Below are positions 35,038 to 45,409 of a stretch of 64,000 nucleotides of DNA, piece after piece. The stretch spans positions 47,506 to 111,505 of the forward strand of contig CAMAUL010000002.1 of the NCBI GenBank assembly GCA_945861405.1, written 5' to 3'. The notes under the pieces were generated by a model. It saw nothing but the letters and a program-made list of their open reading frames with translations, was not told the DNA's origin and ran no database searches. Position 1 is the stretch's first letter; each line of letters begins with the position of its first letter. The translations under genes were made by a program, and so were the position numbers. This stretch comes from Candidatus Methylobacter oryzae (GTDB lineage: Bacteria; Pseudomonadota; Gammaproteobacteria; Methylococcales; Methylomonadaceae).

Positions 35038-36203
35038 TGCTTGAAAAAAACCGATTGAAAATTTTCTTGCCCGTTGCACTGTTGCTGACCGGCATTGCCT
35101 GCGCCTGGGTGGTTATTGCCACGCGTCCGCAAATGGTGCAGCAAACGCCGAACGCCGAAGTGCCGCTGGTTACCGTGATCCAGGTCGAGCCGCAAACGCT
35201 CCGGCTGAATGTTCATTCTCAAGGCATCGTCACGCCGCGTAATGAAATCGATTTGATACCGGAAGTCTCAGGCAAAATCACCCAGCTTCATCCTGATTTT
35301 GTCGTAGGTGGTTTTTTTGCACGCAACGACTTGTTGGTGTCCATCGATCCGCGCGATTATGACTACGCAATCGCCCAAGCCCAGGCACAAATCGCCGAAG
35401 CCAAACGTCAACTGGCGATGGAAGAAGCCCAGGCCGGCCAGGCGCACAATGAATGGCAAGCCTTGGGCGAAGGCACCGCCACGTCGCTGGCGATGCGTGA
35501 GCCGCAACTGGCTGAAGCCCGCGCCAAACTCAAAGCCGCCGAAGCTAGTCTGCTGCAAGCTCAAATCAAACGCAGTCGCTGCGAATTGCGTGCGCCTTTT
35601 ACCGGACGATTTCAAACCAAGCTTGTGGGCTTGGGTCAAACCATCCAATCCGGCGAAAAGCTCGCACATATCTATTCCACCGATCTTGCCGAAATCAGAT
35701 TGCCGTTACCGACCGACCAGCTGGCCTATCTCGATTTGCCGCTGGGAGCGGGAGGAGCGCAGTGTGGTGCGGCATCTCTACCCTGTCCCAAAGTCACACT
35801 CACTGCCGACTTCGCAGGAGCCTTGCAAACCTGGGAAGGCCGCATCGTGCGTAGCGAAGGAAAACTGGATGACACCACCGGCGTCCTTTATGCCGTCGCC
35901 GAAGTAATCAACCCCTACACGCAAAAAGACGGTCATCCGCCACTGCTGGCCGGACTGTTTGTGCAGGCACTGGTACAGGGCAAAGAGCTGCAAAACTTGT
36001 TTGTGCTACCCCAAAATGCAATCAATGCCTCCCAGCAGGCGTTGGTGGTCGATGCCGACCTGCAGCTGCGTATTCGCCATCTTGAAGTGTTGCGCAACGA
36101 GCCGGATCGTATTCTGGTGAAAGGTGGTCTGAGCGCTGGAGACCGGATTGTGACTTCGGGTATTCAAGTGCCGGTGGAAGGCATGAAAGTCAGGGTTGAA
36201 TAG
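35037..36203 (+). CDS. RND efflux periplasmic adaptor (MFP/HlyD family)
   Basis: NEIDLIPEVSGKITQLHPDFVVGGFFARNDLLVSIDPRDYDYAIAQAQAQIAEAKRQL; TGATG overlap with the previous gene. Confidence 0.93.
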   Translation: MLEKNRLKIFLPVALLLTGIACAWVVIATRPQMVQQTPNAEVPLVTVIQVEPQTLRLNVHSQGIVTPRNEIDLIPEVSGKITQLHPDFVVGGFFARNDLLVSIDPRDYDYAIAQAQAQIAEAKRQLAMEEAQAGQAHNEWQALGEGTATSLAMREPQLAEARAKLKAAEASLLQAQIKRSRCELRAPFTGRFQTKLVGLGQTIQSGEKLAHIYSTDLAEIRLPLPTDQLAYLDLPLGAGGAQCGAASLPCPKVTLTADFAGALQTWEGRIVRSEGKLDDTTGVLYAVAEVINPYTQKDGHPPLLAGLFVQALVQGKELQNLFVLPQNAINASQQALVVDADLQLRIRHLEVLRNEPDRILVKGGLSAGDRIVTSGIQVPVEGMKVRVE

Positions 36204-36229
36204 CTGTTACAAGGCTCAGTCCACGAAAG

Positions 36230-36280
36230 TTGGAGTGCAGGCTTCGCCTGCCTGGCAAGCAAAGCTTGCACTCCAGGACA
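36230..36280. repeat. Inverted repeat TTGGAGTGCAGGC...GCTTGCACTCCA
   Basis: Arms ggagtgca / tgcactcc in the intergenic region. Confidence 0.55.
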
Positions 36281-36386
36281 AGGTATTTACTCCGTTGTGC
36301 GTAAACTCCGTCCCACGCTATTCAACATGACTGCCTTTCGCCTTGAACCTTTGTATTCTATTTTCCTAACAGCTGAGTAAGTTCCG

Positions 36387-39300
36387 ATGAATTCATCACA
36401 ATATCGCCCCACCGGCCTGCTGGCTTGGTTTGCCTCCAATCCGGTGGCTGCCAATCTGTTGATGATACTGATCATTATCGGGGGCATCGTCGGTTTTAAG
36501 GTGATGGACAAAGAGGTGTTTCCACGCTTTAACCCGCAGCAGATCGATGTTACGGCGGCCTATCCGGGAGCCGGGCCCCTGGAAATTGAGGAATCGGTGT
36601 GCGTACGCATCGAAGAGGCAATCAGCGATATGCCGGGGGTCAAGCGGCTGAACAGCGCAATTCAGGAAGGCATATGCACCGTCAAGGTGTCGGTATTACC
36701 AGATTACGATCAGGATCAGATTATCAATTCCCTGCGCGGACGCATTCAAAACATTCCCCGGCTGCCGAAAAACCTGGAAAAAATAGACGTACAACCGGCC
36801 ATTCGCGATGTCGATGACGGCGTTATCTGGGTGGCCTTGCACGGCCCCACCGATCCGCTTACTTTGCAACATTTCGGCGAACACATTCGCACAGACCTTG
36901 AACAGATTCCCGGCGTGCTTCGGGTGCGCAATTACGGTGAAATTCCTTATGAAATTGTTATCGAGGTTGCTTCCGCCAAACTGAATCAATATCACTTATC
37001 CTTGCACGATGTCACCGAAGCCGTGCGTCGGGCCTCGCTGGATCAGTCGGGTGGACTGGTAAAAACACCTTCGGGCGAATTGCAGCTTAGAGTCAAGGGC
37101 AAAGCTCAGGACGCGCTCAGTATCGGCGATCTGGTGCTGCGTACCCATGCCGATGGTACGCGACTGCTCCTCGGTGAAGTCGCCGTGATCCGCGATGGCC
37201 TGGAAGAGCGGCTGTCGGAATGGCATCATAACGGCGAGACCGCCCAAGGCTGGGAAATCCATACCAAATACAGCTCTGTCGAAGTGGCGCGTCGCGTGAA
37301 AGACTATGTCGCTAAAATGCAGCCGCAACTGCCGGAAGGCTTGGCGATGACCACCTGGTGGGATGATTCGCAGGCTTACGACGAACGGGTGCAGACGCTG
37401 GTGGAAGACGGCCTCGGCGGCTTTATGCTGGTGTGTCTGGTGTTGACCCTGTTTTTGCGGTTGCGCGTGGCAGTCTGGGCCGGTGTGGGCATATTCACCT
37501 CCGTGCTCGGCGCGTTGTGGCTGATGCCGGTGCTGGATGTCTCCCTCAACATGCTGTCGTTGTTCGGCTTTCTTTTGGCGATGGGCATTTTGGTGGATGA
37601 CGCGATTATTATCGGCGAAAGCGTGTATTCGCATCAGCAAGACGGGCAAGATGCCGAGGCCAGTCTTGCCGGGGCGATTAACGGCGTACAGGCGGTGGCC
37701 TTGCCGGTGATTTTATCGGTGCTGGTGGCTCTGGTGGCGTTCTTGCCGGGGTTGTTCCTGCCCGGATGGGCGGGGCAGATGATGAAGCCGATCTGTCTGG
37801 TGATGATTTTGACCCTGGTGTTTTCGCTGATTGAGGCGCTGCTGATTCTGCCCTCACATTTGGCCGCGCCTTATAAGCGTAGGGTGGGCAGCGCTTTTCT
37901 GCCCACCTTGCACTCAAAAGATGCGTGGGCAGAAAAGCGCTGCCCACCCTACACATTGGAACGCTTACGGACAACGCTTAACCGTGGCCTGGAGCGATTT
38001 GTCGACCGCTACTACCGCCCTTTTTTGCAACGCGCCCTGGACTGGCGTTACCTGACCGTCACCGGTTTTATCGTATTGCTACTGCTGTGCGGCGCATGGC
38101 TGGACAGCGGGCGACTGCGCATGTCCCTGCAAGCGGATGTCATCAAGGACAGTTTCTGGGTTTCCCTTGCCTCGCCGCAGGATGCGCCTTACAGCGAAGT
38201 GCGCGACCGGGCGCAGCAGGTGGAACAGGCGTTTTTTGCGCTACGCAACGAACTGGACGGCGTAGGCAACGCAAACCACGATCCCAATAAACCCAGTATC
38301 GTGGTCGGACTGGAAACCATGATCTGGGAGCATGGCGCCGGTTTCTGGACCGAGTTTTCAGCGGAAGGGCGGCAACGGATCGTCGTCGAAGATTTTATCA
38401 ATGAGTGGCGCAAACGAGTCGGCAACTTGGGCCGCACCAAGATCGATTTTCTGTACAAGGAAGGCGATGTGCCTTACGACATCGAGTTCGATCTTGGCGC
38501 CGCCGACTCCGAACTGCTGCCCAAAGCTGCGGCTGAACTGGGGCGCACGCTGGAAGGCTATCCGGGCGTTTACGATGTGGTCGATTCCAGCGAACCGGGT
38601 AAACCGGAAATCCGCCTGACCTTAAAGCCGGAAGCCGAACGCTTAGGGCTGCGTCTTGAAGACTTGTCTGAGCAAGTCCGCCACGGCTACTACGGCGATG
38701 AAGTGCAGCGCTTGCAGCGCGGGCGCAATGAAGTCAAAGTGATGGTGCGTTATCCGCGCGAGGAACGCCAGTCGCTGGACAGCTTGGCTGCATTGCCGGT
38801 GCAACTGCCGGACGGCCAACACGTGCCGCTGGGCACACTGGCTAAAGTGACCTTAACCCCCGGCGTCGCCAAACTGATCCGGCAGGATCGTCGCCGGGTG
38901 CTGAAAGTACAGGCGCGGGTTGATCCGCAAAAAGCCGATGTCAACGCCATTTATGCCGGGCTGGAAACCGGGGAATTGAAAAACCTGCGCTTAAATTATC
39001 CCGGCTTGAGCATCACCATCGGTCAAGAACGCCAGGAACAGCAGGCCATGACTGAAGCCTTGGGGCAATACACCCTGATCTCGCTGATGGTAATCTACGT
39101 ACTGATTGCGGTGCCGTTCCGCTCCTATCTAAAACCGCTGATTTTCCTGCTGGCGGCGCCAGTCGCCTGGTGCGGGGCGGTCATCGCGCACGGGCTGGCA
39201 GGTTTGCCGTTGTCGATGGAATCGTTGGTCGGGATGATCGCAGCCAGCGGCGTGGTCGTCAACGACAGTCTGGTGCTGCTGGATTATATGAAAGAACACG

Positions 39301-39539
39301 CAGACCTGCAAAAGCCGGTTACGGAACTGATTTGCGAAGCCTGCGCCTCACGGTTTCGACCGATCTTTTTGGCCTTTCTGACCAATTTTGCCGGATTTTT
39401 ACCGGCGCTGTTGGAAACCAGCCCGCAAGCGCAATTTCTGATCCCGATGACCTTGTCCCTATCGGCAGGCCTATTACTGGGCATGGCTGCCAGCCTGATA
39501 TTAACGCCGGTTTGTTATTCTATTTTAGGCAAGGCTTGA
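36387..39539 (+). CDS. RND efflux permease (AcrB/AcrF-like)
   Basis: ATG 36387; FGFLLAMGILVDDAIIIGESVY, SLMVIYVLIAVPFRSYLKPLIFLLAAPVAWCGA; contains an in-frame palindromic insert at 37879-37952. Confidence 0.95.
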   Translation: MNSSQYRPTGLLAWFASNPVAANLLMILIIIGGIVGFKVMDKEVFPRFNPQQIDVTAAYPGAGPLEIEESVCVRIEEAISDMPGVKRLNSAIQEGICTVKVSVLPDYDQDQIINSLRGRIQNIPRLPKNLEKIDVQPAIRDVDDGVIWVALHGPTDPLTLQHFGEHIRTDLEQIPGVLRVRNYGEIPYEIVIEVASAKLNQYHLSLHDVTEAVRRASLDQSGGLVKTPSGELQLRVKGKAQDALSIGDLVLRTHADGTRLLLGEVAVIRDGLEERLSEWHHNGETAQGWEIHTKYSSVEVARRVKDYVAKMQPQLPEGLAMTTWWDDSQAYDERVQTLVEDGLGGFMLVCLVLTLFLRLRVAVWAGVGIFTSVLGALWLMPVLDVSLNMLSLFGFLLAMGILVDDAIIIGESVYSHQQDGQDAEASLAGAINGVQAVALPVILSVLVALVAFLPGLFLPGWAGQMMKPICLVMILTLVFSLIEALLILPSHLAAPYKRRVGSAFLPTLHSKDAWAEKRCPPYTLERLRTTLNRGLERFVDRYYRPFLQRALDWRYLTVTGFIVLLLLCGAWLDSGRLRMSLQADVIKDSFWVSLASPQDAPYSEVRDRAQQVEQAFFALRNELDGVGNANHDPNKPSIVVGLETMIWEHGAGFWTEFSAEGRQRIVVEDFINEWRKRVGNLGRTKIDFLYKEGDVPYDIEFDLGAADSELLPKAAAELGRTLEGYPGVYDVVDSSEPGKPEIRLTLKPEAERLGLRLEDLSEQVRHGYYGDEVQRLQRGRNEVKVMVRYPREERQSLDSLAALPVQLPDGQHVPLGTLAKVTLTPGVAKLIRQDRRRVLKVQARVDPQKADVNAIYAGLETGELKNLRLNYPGLSITIGQERQEQQAMTEALGQYTLISLMVIYVLIAVPFRSYLKPLIFLLAAPVAWCGAVIAHGLAGLPLSMESLVGMIAASGVVVNDSLVLLDYMKEHADLQKPVTELICEACASRFRPIFLAFLTNFAGFLPALLETSPQAQFLIPMTLSLSAGLLLGMAASLILTPVCYSILGKA
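37879..37952. repeat. Perfect 28-bp inverted repeat with nested hairpins, inside the RND permease ORF
   Basis: GTAGGGTGGGCAGCGCTTTTCTGCCCAC-n18-GTGGGCAGAAAAGCGCTGCCCACCCTAC. Confidence 0.95.
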
Positions 39540-39613
39540 GGTACTCAAAGAATTGGCATAATCAGTTGGCAAGCAAAAAGACGCTTGCCAACCTTACTCG
39601 ACTAACACTTAAT

Positions 39614-40288
39614 TTATGGTGTCTTGCTTTCATCCAGTACGGCAATCGCTTCCTCACAGCTGATTATATTTTCCTTGTTTTTTAGAATATAGTCGGACAG
39701 ACGTTCAATGGCCTTCCAATGAGTCGGTGAACTGATGAACTGAAAGGCTTTGTCAAACAGCTCAGCTACTTTTCCTTTGTGCCTGCTTCGATCCGCAATA
39801 AAAATATTCAGATATTCATAAACCTTGTTAAGGTCGGATGTGCCGCCGTAATTATGCAGGGCATTAATATTAACCAGTTTGGCATTAAACTGCTCGTCAT
39901 CACGAAGGGCTACATGTTTTGCTTCCGCCAGAGGCCCTACCAGTAAATTGATCATATCTGCTTCAAAAGCGGTCTGATAGGCGTCTTGTTCTGTGGATGA
40001 GAAATAATGAGCGCTCTCAATCAATGCAACCGGCAGGCTATGGATCAGGCGTCCCCCTTCTACGACTGCGGCATAGTGATCATGGGCTAATGAGCAGGTA
40101 TTTAAAGGGCTGTTTATTTGGCGATCCAAGGCCTTGATGGTGATTTGAAAGTATACCGGCGGCAGTTGTTTTTGTTTGTTGTAAAGATAAATGGCGGCAG
40201 CATGACCGGCCTCATGGAAAGCGATTTGTTTGATCAAATCTTGATCTGTAATGGAGTAGGATGCATCAGTTTGGTAATTCCGTTTCAT
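39614..40288 (-). CDS. Stand-alone M41 (FtsH)-like zinc metallopeptidase domain protein
   Basis: IAFHEAGHAAAIYL (HEXXH) and NYGGTSDLNKVYEY resembling the third-ligand region of FtsH; no AAA+ domain. Confidence 0.65.
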   Translation of the reverse strand: MKRNYQTDASYSITDQDLIKQIAFHEAGHAAAIYLYNKQKQLPPVYFQITIKALDRQINSPLNTCSLAHDHYAAVVEGGRLIHSLPVALIESAHYFSSTEQDAYQTAFEADMINLLVGPLAEAKHVALRDDEQFNAKLVNINALHNYGGTSDLNKVYEYLNIFIADRSRHKGKVAELFDKAFQFISSPTHWKAIERLSDYILKNKENIISCEEAIAVLDESKTP

Positions 40289-40655
40289 GATTTCACCCGC
40301 AGGCTAAACTAAAAAGATGCGGCCAGGGCTGCTGACCGCACATAGAGAGGAAGGATAGCTAAACTCTAATCCTTTTAGGTAAAGGAGCGATCTCAAGAGT
40401 TGGACATAGTTTAATGGCTAAAATCAGCCTTGAAAATGTGACCGATTGCCGCGCGACAATTAGCCGCGCAAAATGGCACAGTATCTGCTTTATATTTAAG
40501 TTTGCGCCGTGAAAATGCTTCAAAGCCGCATAGTGTCTGGGCTTAAACAAATCATTGTATGAACTACCTAGGCATTTCACATAGCAGAATAAGGCATATG
40601 ACACACAGTCCTGCTTGGCTGCTTGAATGGCTTTTAATCTAACACGGGAGATAGC

Positions 40656-40967
40656 ATGATTAAATCTGAACTCATTGACGCATTGGCGAAAAAACAGCCC
40701 CATTTGGAACGAAAAGATGTGGAATTGGCGGTAGCCTGTATGCTTGAACAGATGAGCAAGGCGCTGACGACTAACGATAGAATAGAAATCCGGGGCTTTG
40801 GCAGTTTCTCCCTGCATTACCGCCCGCCTTATATTGGTCGAAATCCTAGGTCGGGAGCGGAATTAAAATTGCCTGCCAAATATTTTATCCATTTCAAACC
40901 GGGCAAAGAATTACGGCAGCGGGTTGATGTGTTAAAGGCGGCTTGCCGGATTAAACAGAAGGCCTAG
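40656..40967 (+). CDS. HU/IHF-family DNA-binding protein (IHF beta-like)
   Basis: [26 protein letters not shown]...[50 protein letters not shown]. Confidence 0.92.
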   Translation: MIKSELIDALAKKQPHLERKDVELAVACMLEQMSKALTTNDRIEIRGFGSFSLHYRPPYIGRNPRSGAELKLPAKYFIHFKPGKELRQRVDVLKAACRIKQKA

Positions 40968-41029
40968 TTTTAAATAAAAAAGCGGTGACCAAGAAAGTCC
41001 TCAGCCACCGCTTAACAATACCGGCTTTT

Positions 41030-41374
41030 TTATTGACCGATAGATTGACGCATATGGGTCATTGCTTCTTCGGTATGCTTGGTACCCTCAGCTGCATGGC
41101 CTTTTTTAGCGTGATCTATGGCTTCTTTTAAATGTTTAACCGCATCTGTCATGTGCACATGCGCTTCGGCATGTTCTTTTTCAGCTTCTTCAGCATGCTT
41201 TAAACCTTCTTCCGCATGTTTAAGTAGCTGGTCGGCATGCCCGTCCTGTCCATGGGCCGTAGCCATAGCCGAATGCTCCAGCGCTTGCGCTGTATGATGC
41301 TCGGTGGCATTAGCTTGAGCGCTTAAGCCAAGAGCGAGAGTAGCCATTAATACGACAATATATTTTAATTTCAT
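41030..41374 (-). CDS. Small His-rich metal-binding protein (SmbP-like)
   Basis: Signal peptide, then repeated H/A/E/K heptad-like units (LKHAEEGLKHAEEAEKEHAEAHVHMTDAVKHLKEAIDHAKKGH). Confidence 0.8.
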   Translation of the reverse strand: MKLKYIVVLMATLALGLSAQANATEHHTAQALEHSAMATAHGQDGHADQLLKHAEEGLKHAEEAEKEHAEAHVHMTDAVKHLKEAIDHAKKGHAAEGTKHTEEAMTHMRQSIGQ

Positions 41375-41509
41375 GAGAATTTCCTTAAATGATGAGTCGG
41401 TTTTACAGCACCGTATCACCCGCAGTCAAAGAAGACGTTTGGGCATTACGGTTGACGTTAGTATAGCGTATTCCAGCTGCTGTGTAAGTTAAGGCATTGT
41501 TACACTCCT

Positions 41510-42709
41510 TTAGAAATTGTTGAGGATAATTTTTCCGCCCGACAGCACAAGATCGGGGTATTCCAGTGTTTTTAGATCATGGGTAGGGTCGCCTTTGACG
41601 GCAATCATATCAGCCGGTGCTCCGGGTTGCAGGGTGCCCAGCAGCGGGATATTCAAATACCGGCCTGACTTCGATGTCGCGCTACGCAACACCTCAAGCG
41701 GCTGCATGTTTGCTGCATGCATCATGGCGATAAGCTCCTGCGCATCGATGCCCCAGGGAATGTCCGGGTGCGCTATTTCAGCTCCGTACAACAATTCCCC
41801 GCCCAACGCCGCAAAGACACCGGCATTATGGGCAACAGCCGGACACTTCGATAAGGTATCCAACGTGGTGACTATTGTTACCTTTTGCGCCACCGCTTTT
41901 TTTAGCAAGGCAGCTGGAATAATGTCGCATGGCATATGCGCCCATTCATCAACGCCCGCATCAATCGCAAGCTTTGCGCCGTTTGCCTCCCCTATATGCG
42001 CCGTTACTTTGCGGCCCTGTTTATGCGCTTCATCGACTATCGCCTTGACGATATTTTCCGGCAATAGCGGCCATGCTTTTTTCGACGGGGAAGCCCCGTG
42101 ATGCTTTACACCGGGGTGATGATGCCCGGCCCAAGGCGCGCCCGGTTCGCCGCCAGGTTCCAGCGCGACCTTAATTATGACCGAACCGCCGCTAACAAGG
42201 CTGCGCACGATTTCCCGCGCTTGCTGTTCCGTGGCAACGGCTATGGCGATATTTTCAGCTCCCAATTCTGGAATCGGATAACCGCCGGGCGCAGTAATAA
42301 TCGGCCCGGAAGTCAATACGCGCAAGTTGCCGTCGCCGCCGTAAGGCTGGAGCAAAGGCCCGCCCACATCCCGTAGCGTGGTGATGCCATGCCTTAAAAC
42401 AGTATCAGCCGGAATATGATGAAAGCCCAGATGGGCATGCAGTTCGATAAAACCGGGCAACAAGGTTGCATCGCCCAAATCGATGACTTTCGCGTCAGTG
42501 GATTTGAATGCTTCGCGGGTGTCAATTTGGGCGACAACTCCGCCTCTCACTAATACCGAAGTATCCGTTCTGATGGCATTGCCGTCAAATAAGCGCGCGG
42601 CATGAATAAGAACGGAAGTTTGCTCCGTTGCTTGGGCGATAACCGGGAATAAAGAAAAGGCTGTTAAGGCTAAAAACAATACGAGTTCGATTGGGGAATG
42701 TATTTTCAT
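41510..42709 (-). CDS. Secreted amidohydrolase-family protein
   Basis: Signal peptide; DATLLPGFIELHAHLGFHH, VTAHIGEANGAKLAIDAGVDEWAHM, GTLQPGAPADMIAVKGDPTHDL. Confidence 0.9.
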   Translation of the reverse strand: MKIHSPIELVLFLALTAFSLFPVIAQATEQTSVLIHAARLFDGNAIRTDTSVLVRGGVVAQIDTREAFKSTDAKVIDLGDATLLPGFIELHAHLGFHHIPADTVLRHGITTLRDVGGPLLQPYGGDGNLRVLTSGPIITAPGGYPIPELGAENIAIAVATEQQAREIVRSLVSGGSVIIKVALEPGGEPGAPWAGHHHPGVKHHGASPSKKAWPLLPENIVKAIVDEAHKQGRKVTAHIGEANGAKLAIDAGVDEWAHMPCDIIPAALLKKAVAQKVTIVTTLDTLSKCPAVAHNAGVFAALGGELLYGAEIAHPDIPWGIDAQELIAMMHAANMQPLEVLRSATSKSGRYLNIPLLGTLQPGAPADMIAVKGDPTHDLKTLEYPDLVLSGGKIILNNF

Positions 42710-42953
42710 TATCACGCGATTTGGCATTTCATGTCCTTTTAAACCGAGCGTGCGCTATTCAATCAATAAAGGTGTTAGGAATGTTCAAAGCCAGCTTTGA
42801 ACTCCAGCGTTAAAGGAGTCCAAAGCTGGCTTTGGATAGATTTGAAAAGGCTGATGCTTGGCGCATTGTCAGCAACTCAGCGTTCGCGGCGCAGCGCGTG
42901 GGAATGAAGCAAAGTTACCGTCCCCTTCGACTGCACTCAGGACAGGCATGGCA

Positions 42954-42985
42954 CTGGATACCGGCAATCCCTGCCGGGATGACGA
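42954..42985. repeat. Dispersed palindromic repeat CTGGATACCGGCAATCCCTGCCGGGATGACGA
   Basis: Same family as 33452, 33606 and 48372. Confidence 0.75.
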
Positions 42986-42998
42986 CATTCCCAACAAA

Positions 42999-45230
42999 TT
43001 AATAAGTGATTTCTATACCGCCATAGAAAGACAACGGCGCCCCGGCATTTAACATCGCACTTGTTGCTGTTGCGGTGTTCATAATATTGGTATTAGCAAC
43101 GTATTTGGTATCCAGCAAGTTCCGGCCTTCGAGAAACACCTTGTAATGCTTATCAGACCAGCCGGTACGCATGCCCAGCAGGCCGTAAGAATCAATCTTA
43201 TAGGTATTCGCGTAATCCCCCCAACGCTTACCCACCACATCGAAAGTAGGCCCCATAAAGAAACCGTTCGCATGGTGATAGAGAGCCTCGCCTTTTAAGA
43301 AATATTTGGGCGCTGCCGGTAAAGCATTGTTAGCGTAAGTGCGGTCATTATCAAAGTTGAAATGATTGATAGTGTAGGTCAGCACAGGTTTGATGGTATG
43401 CGTACCCTTGCCATCCAGGGCAAAGCTGCCTCCAACCAAACCTTCAACACCCGCGTGAATGGTATTGTTAAAGTTCGATGCAATAGCAGATCCGCCTGCC
43501 GGGGTAGTGGATAGAATTTCGTTATTAAGCCATGAATAATACAGCGATAAATCCCAGTTCACAGCGTTTAAATTGCCGACTTTTTGATTGCCGCGCGTAC
43601 CTATTTCGACAGCTGTGCCTTCCATTGCCTTTAGATTGGTGGTGCTTGAGCCAGCGGTAATGTTATCCGATATATTATAGTTAGTCGGTGGCGCGTATAA
43701 CCGGCTGACGTTGCCATACAGGCTGGAATTCTTGGTCAGGTTATACATCAAGCCTAAACTCGGATTAATGCCGGAATAGTCATTGCTGGGGTTGCCGCCT
43801 CGAGCATAAACATTGAAGTTGGCGTCCTGGGGAATAGCTAATCTTGCATTATTGACTTCACGGTGTGCAAACACGCCTTGCAAGGCGGGTGTCAACGTCC
43901 ATTTATCAGTAAGATGCCAATGATCCTGGGCAAAAATTTCGACATTATCGGCTTCCTTGGTGATTTGATTGGTCATAGGCCCGCGATTGCCGCCGACATT
44001 CGTGTAGTTGCCGCCTTTATCCGAATTGGTGCCGTAATTTACGCCCAGCAATAATTCGTGGCTGTCCAAACGCAGGTTGTAGCGCGCGGACGTACCCCAG
44101 TCCTGCTGGACAGAATCGACCAGCAGACTAAATCTGTCCGCCGTATCGCCAGGGAAAAAATGCACCGTATCCACTATCGGATGATAAAGGTGCTGGTTTT
44201 CAAAAGAAAAACCGACATCGAGAGAGCTTTTGTCATCAATAGTCCAGGTTGTTTTGTTGGCGACACGCTCGGTCTCGGTATTAAGCTGGTAATTACCGCC
44301 GATAGCCTGGGTGCTGGCCTGATAGGGGTTGGCGTCGAATTGCGTCCGAGTCAACTGCCCCGGCAACTGTTGGTCATTTTTAACGTAGCTCACAAACGTA
44401 CGGTTAACGATGGAGTTGGTGATTTGCCAGCCGAAGTTGCTGTAAAGGCCAAAGCGATCCTGCTTGTTATGGTCACGATAGCCGTCCCATTCTTTTCCTT
44501 CTAGCGTCAACAAGCCGTCAAAGCTGTCATTGAAAACCTTGCTGACCGTTCCGCGACCGAGAAATTGACCGAAACTGCCGCCGCTGAGCGAGAGCCTTGC
44601 GGTAGGACTGTCATGAGCAGTGGGCGATGTAAAATCGACAGCACCTCCCATTGAACTTGCTCCATACTTAAACGCATTGCCACCTCGCGCAACGGTCGCA
44701 AAACTGGAGGCCAGCGGATCGATCATGCGGTTGTGGTTGTTACCGTCAGCGGCAGTGACCGGCATACCATCTTGCAGATATTTAACTCCACTCCCAGCAA
44801 AATTATTGGCATCCAGATTCGAACCGCGACTGGAAATAAACACTTCGTCATTACCGCTTTGGCTAGTCGCCCAAACGCCGGGCACATAGCGGAAAAAATC
44901 CGCTACGCTGGATACGTTACGATCATGCAGTCCATTTATATCGACCAAGCTGACGCCTCCTGGCGAAAGAGCAACTTCTGCACTTGCTGCGGCAAGTTTC
45001 TGATCGCTTTTTTCGGTCACCTCCATCGTTTTAAGTACGAAAGGTTTTTCGGCTTCGGCGGCTTTAGCGGGTTTGGATTTGGTTTTTTTACCCGCCGCCT
45101 TTGCAGATTCAGCGGCAGTCTTCGGCTGGTCTTGCGCCATCACGACGGTGCTGGATAGTAAAAAGGAAATAAACAGGGGGCTGCTTAACTGTAAAAGTCT
45201 GGCAGATCGATTGGAGCGTATGAATTTCAT
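42999..45230 (-). CDS. TonB-dependent receptor (FecA-like, no STN domain)
   Basis: Signal peptide; FVLKTMEVTEK, plug SSVADFFRYVPGVWATSQSGNDEVFISSRGSNLD; C-terminus SFYGGIEITY*. Confidence 0.9.
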   Translation of the reverse strand: MKFIRSNRSARLLQLSSPLFISFLLSSTVVMAQDQPKTAAESAKAAGKKTKSKPAKAAEAEKPFVLKTMEVTEKSDQKLAAASAEVALSPGGVSLVDINGLHDRNVSSVADFFRYVPGVWATSQSGNDEVFISSRGSNLDANNFAGSGVKYLQDGMPVTAADGNNHNRMIDPLASSFATVARGGNAFKYGASSMGGAVDFTSPTAHDSPTARLSLSGGSFGQFLGRGTVSKVFNDSFDGLLTLEGKEWDGYRDHNKQDRFGLYSNFGWQITNSIVNRTFVSYVKNDQQLPGQLTRTQFDANPYQASTQAIGGNYQLNTETERVANKTTWTIDDKSSLDVGFSFENQHLYHPIVDTVHFFPGDTADRFSLLVDSVQQDWGTSARYNLRLDSHELLLGVNYGTNSDKGGNYTNVGGNRGPMTNQITKEADNVEIFAQDHWHLTDKWTLTPALQGVFAHREVNNARLAIPQDANFNVYARGGNPSNDYSGINPSLGLMYNLTKNSSLYGNVSRLYAPPTNYNISDNITAGSSTTNLKAMEGTAVEIGTRGNQKVGNLNAVNWDLSLYYSWLNNEILSTTPAGGSAIASNFNNTIHAGVEGLVGGSFALDGKGTHTIKPVLTYTINHFNFDNDRTYANNALPAAPKYFLKGEALYHHANGFFMGPTFDVVGKRWGDYANTYKIDSYGLLGMRTGWSDKHYKVFLEGRNLLDTKYVANTNIMNTATATSAMLNAGAPLSFYGGIEITY

Positions 45231-45409
45231 GATAATTCCAACGTAGTAGGGAAACACGCCTCAGTATTGGCTGAGAATTTGTCTATTCGATGCCCAATCA
45301 ATATTTGGACTCGGCTCGAATACAGTGGGCAGATACTACCCAATAACAGCAGTGGTTTCCTTGCGCATTCGTATGGCAAACAGAGTATTTCTTATGCCAA
45401 AAGTAGGAT

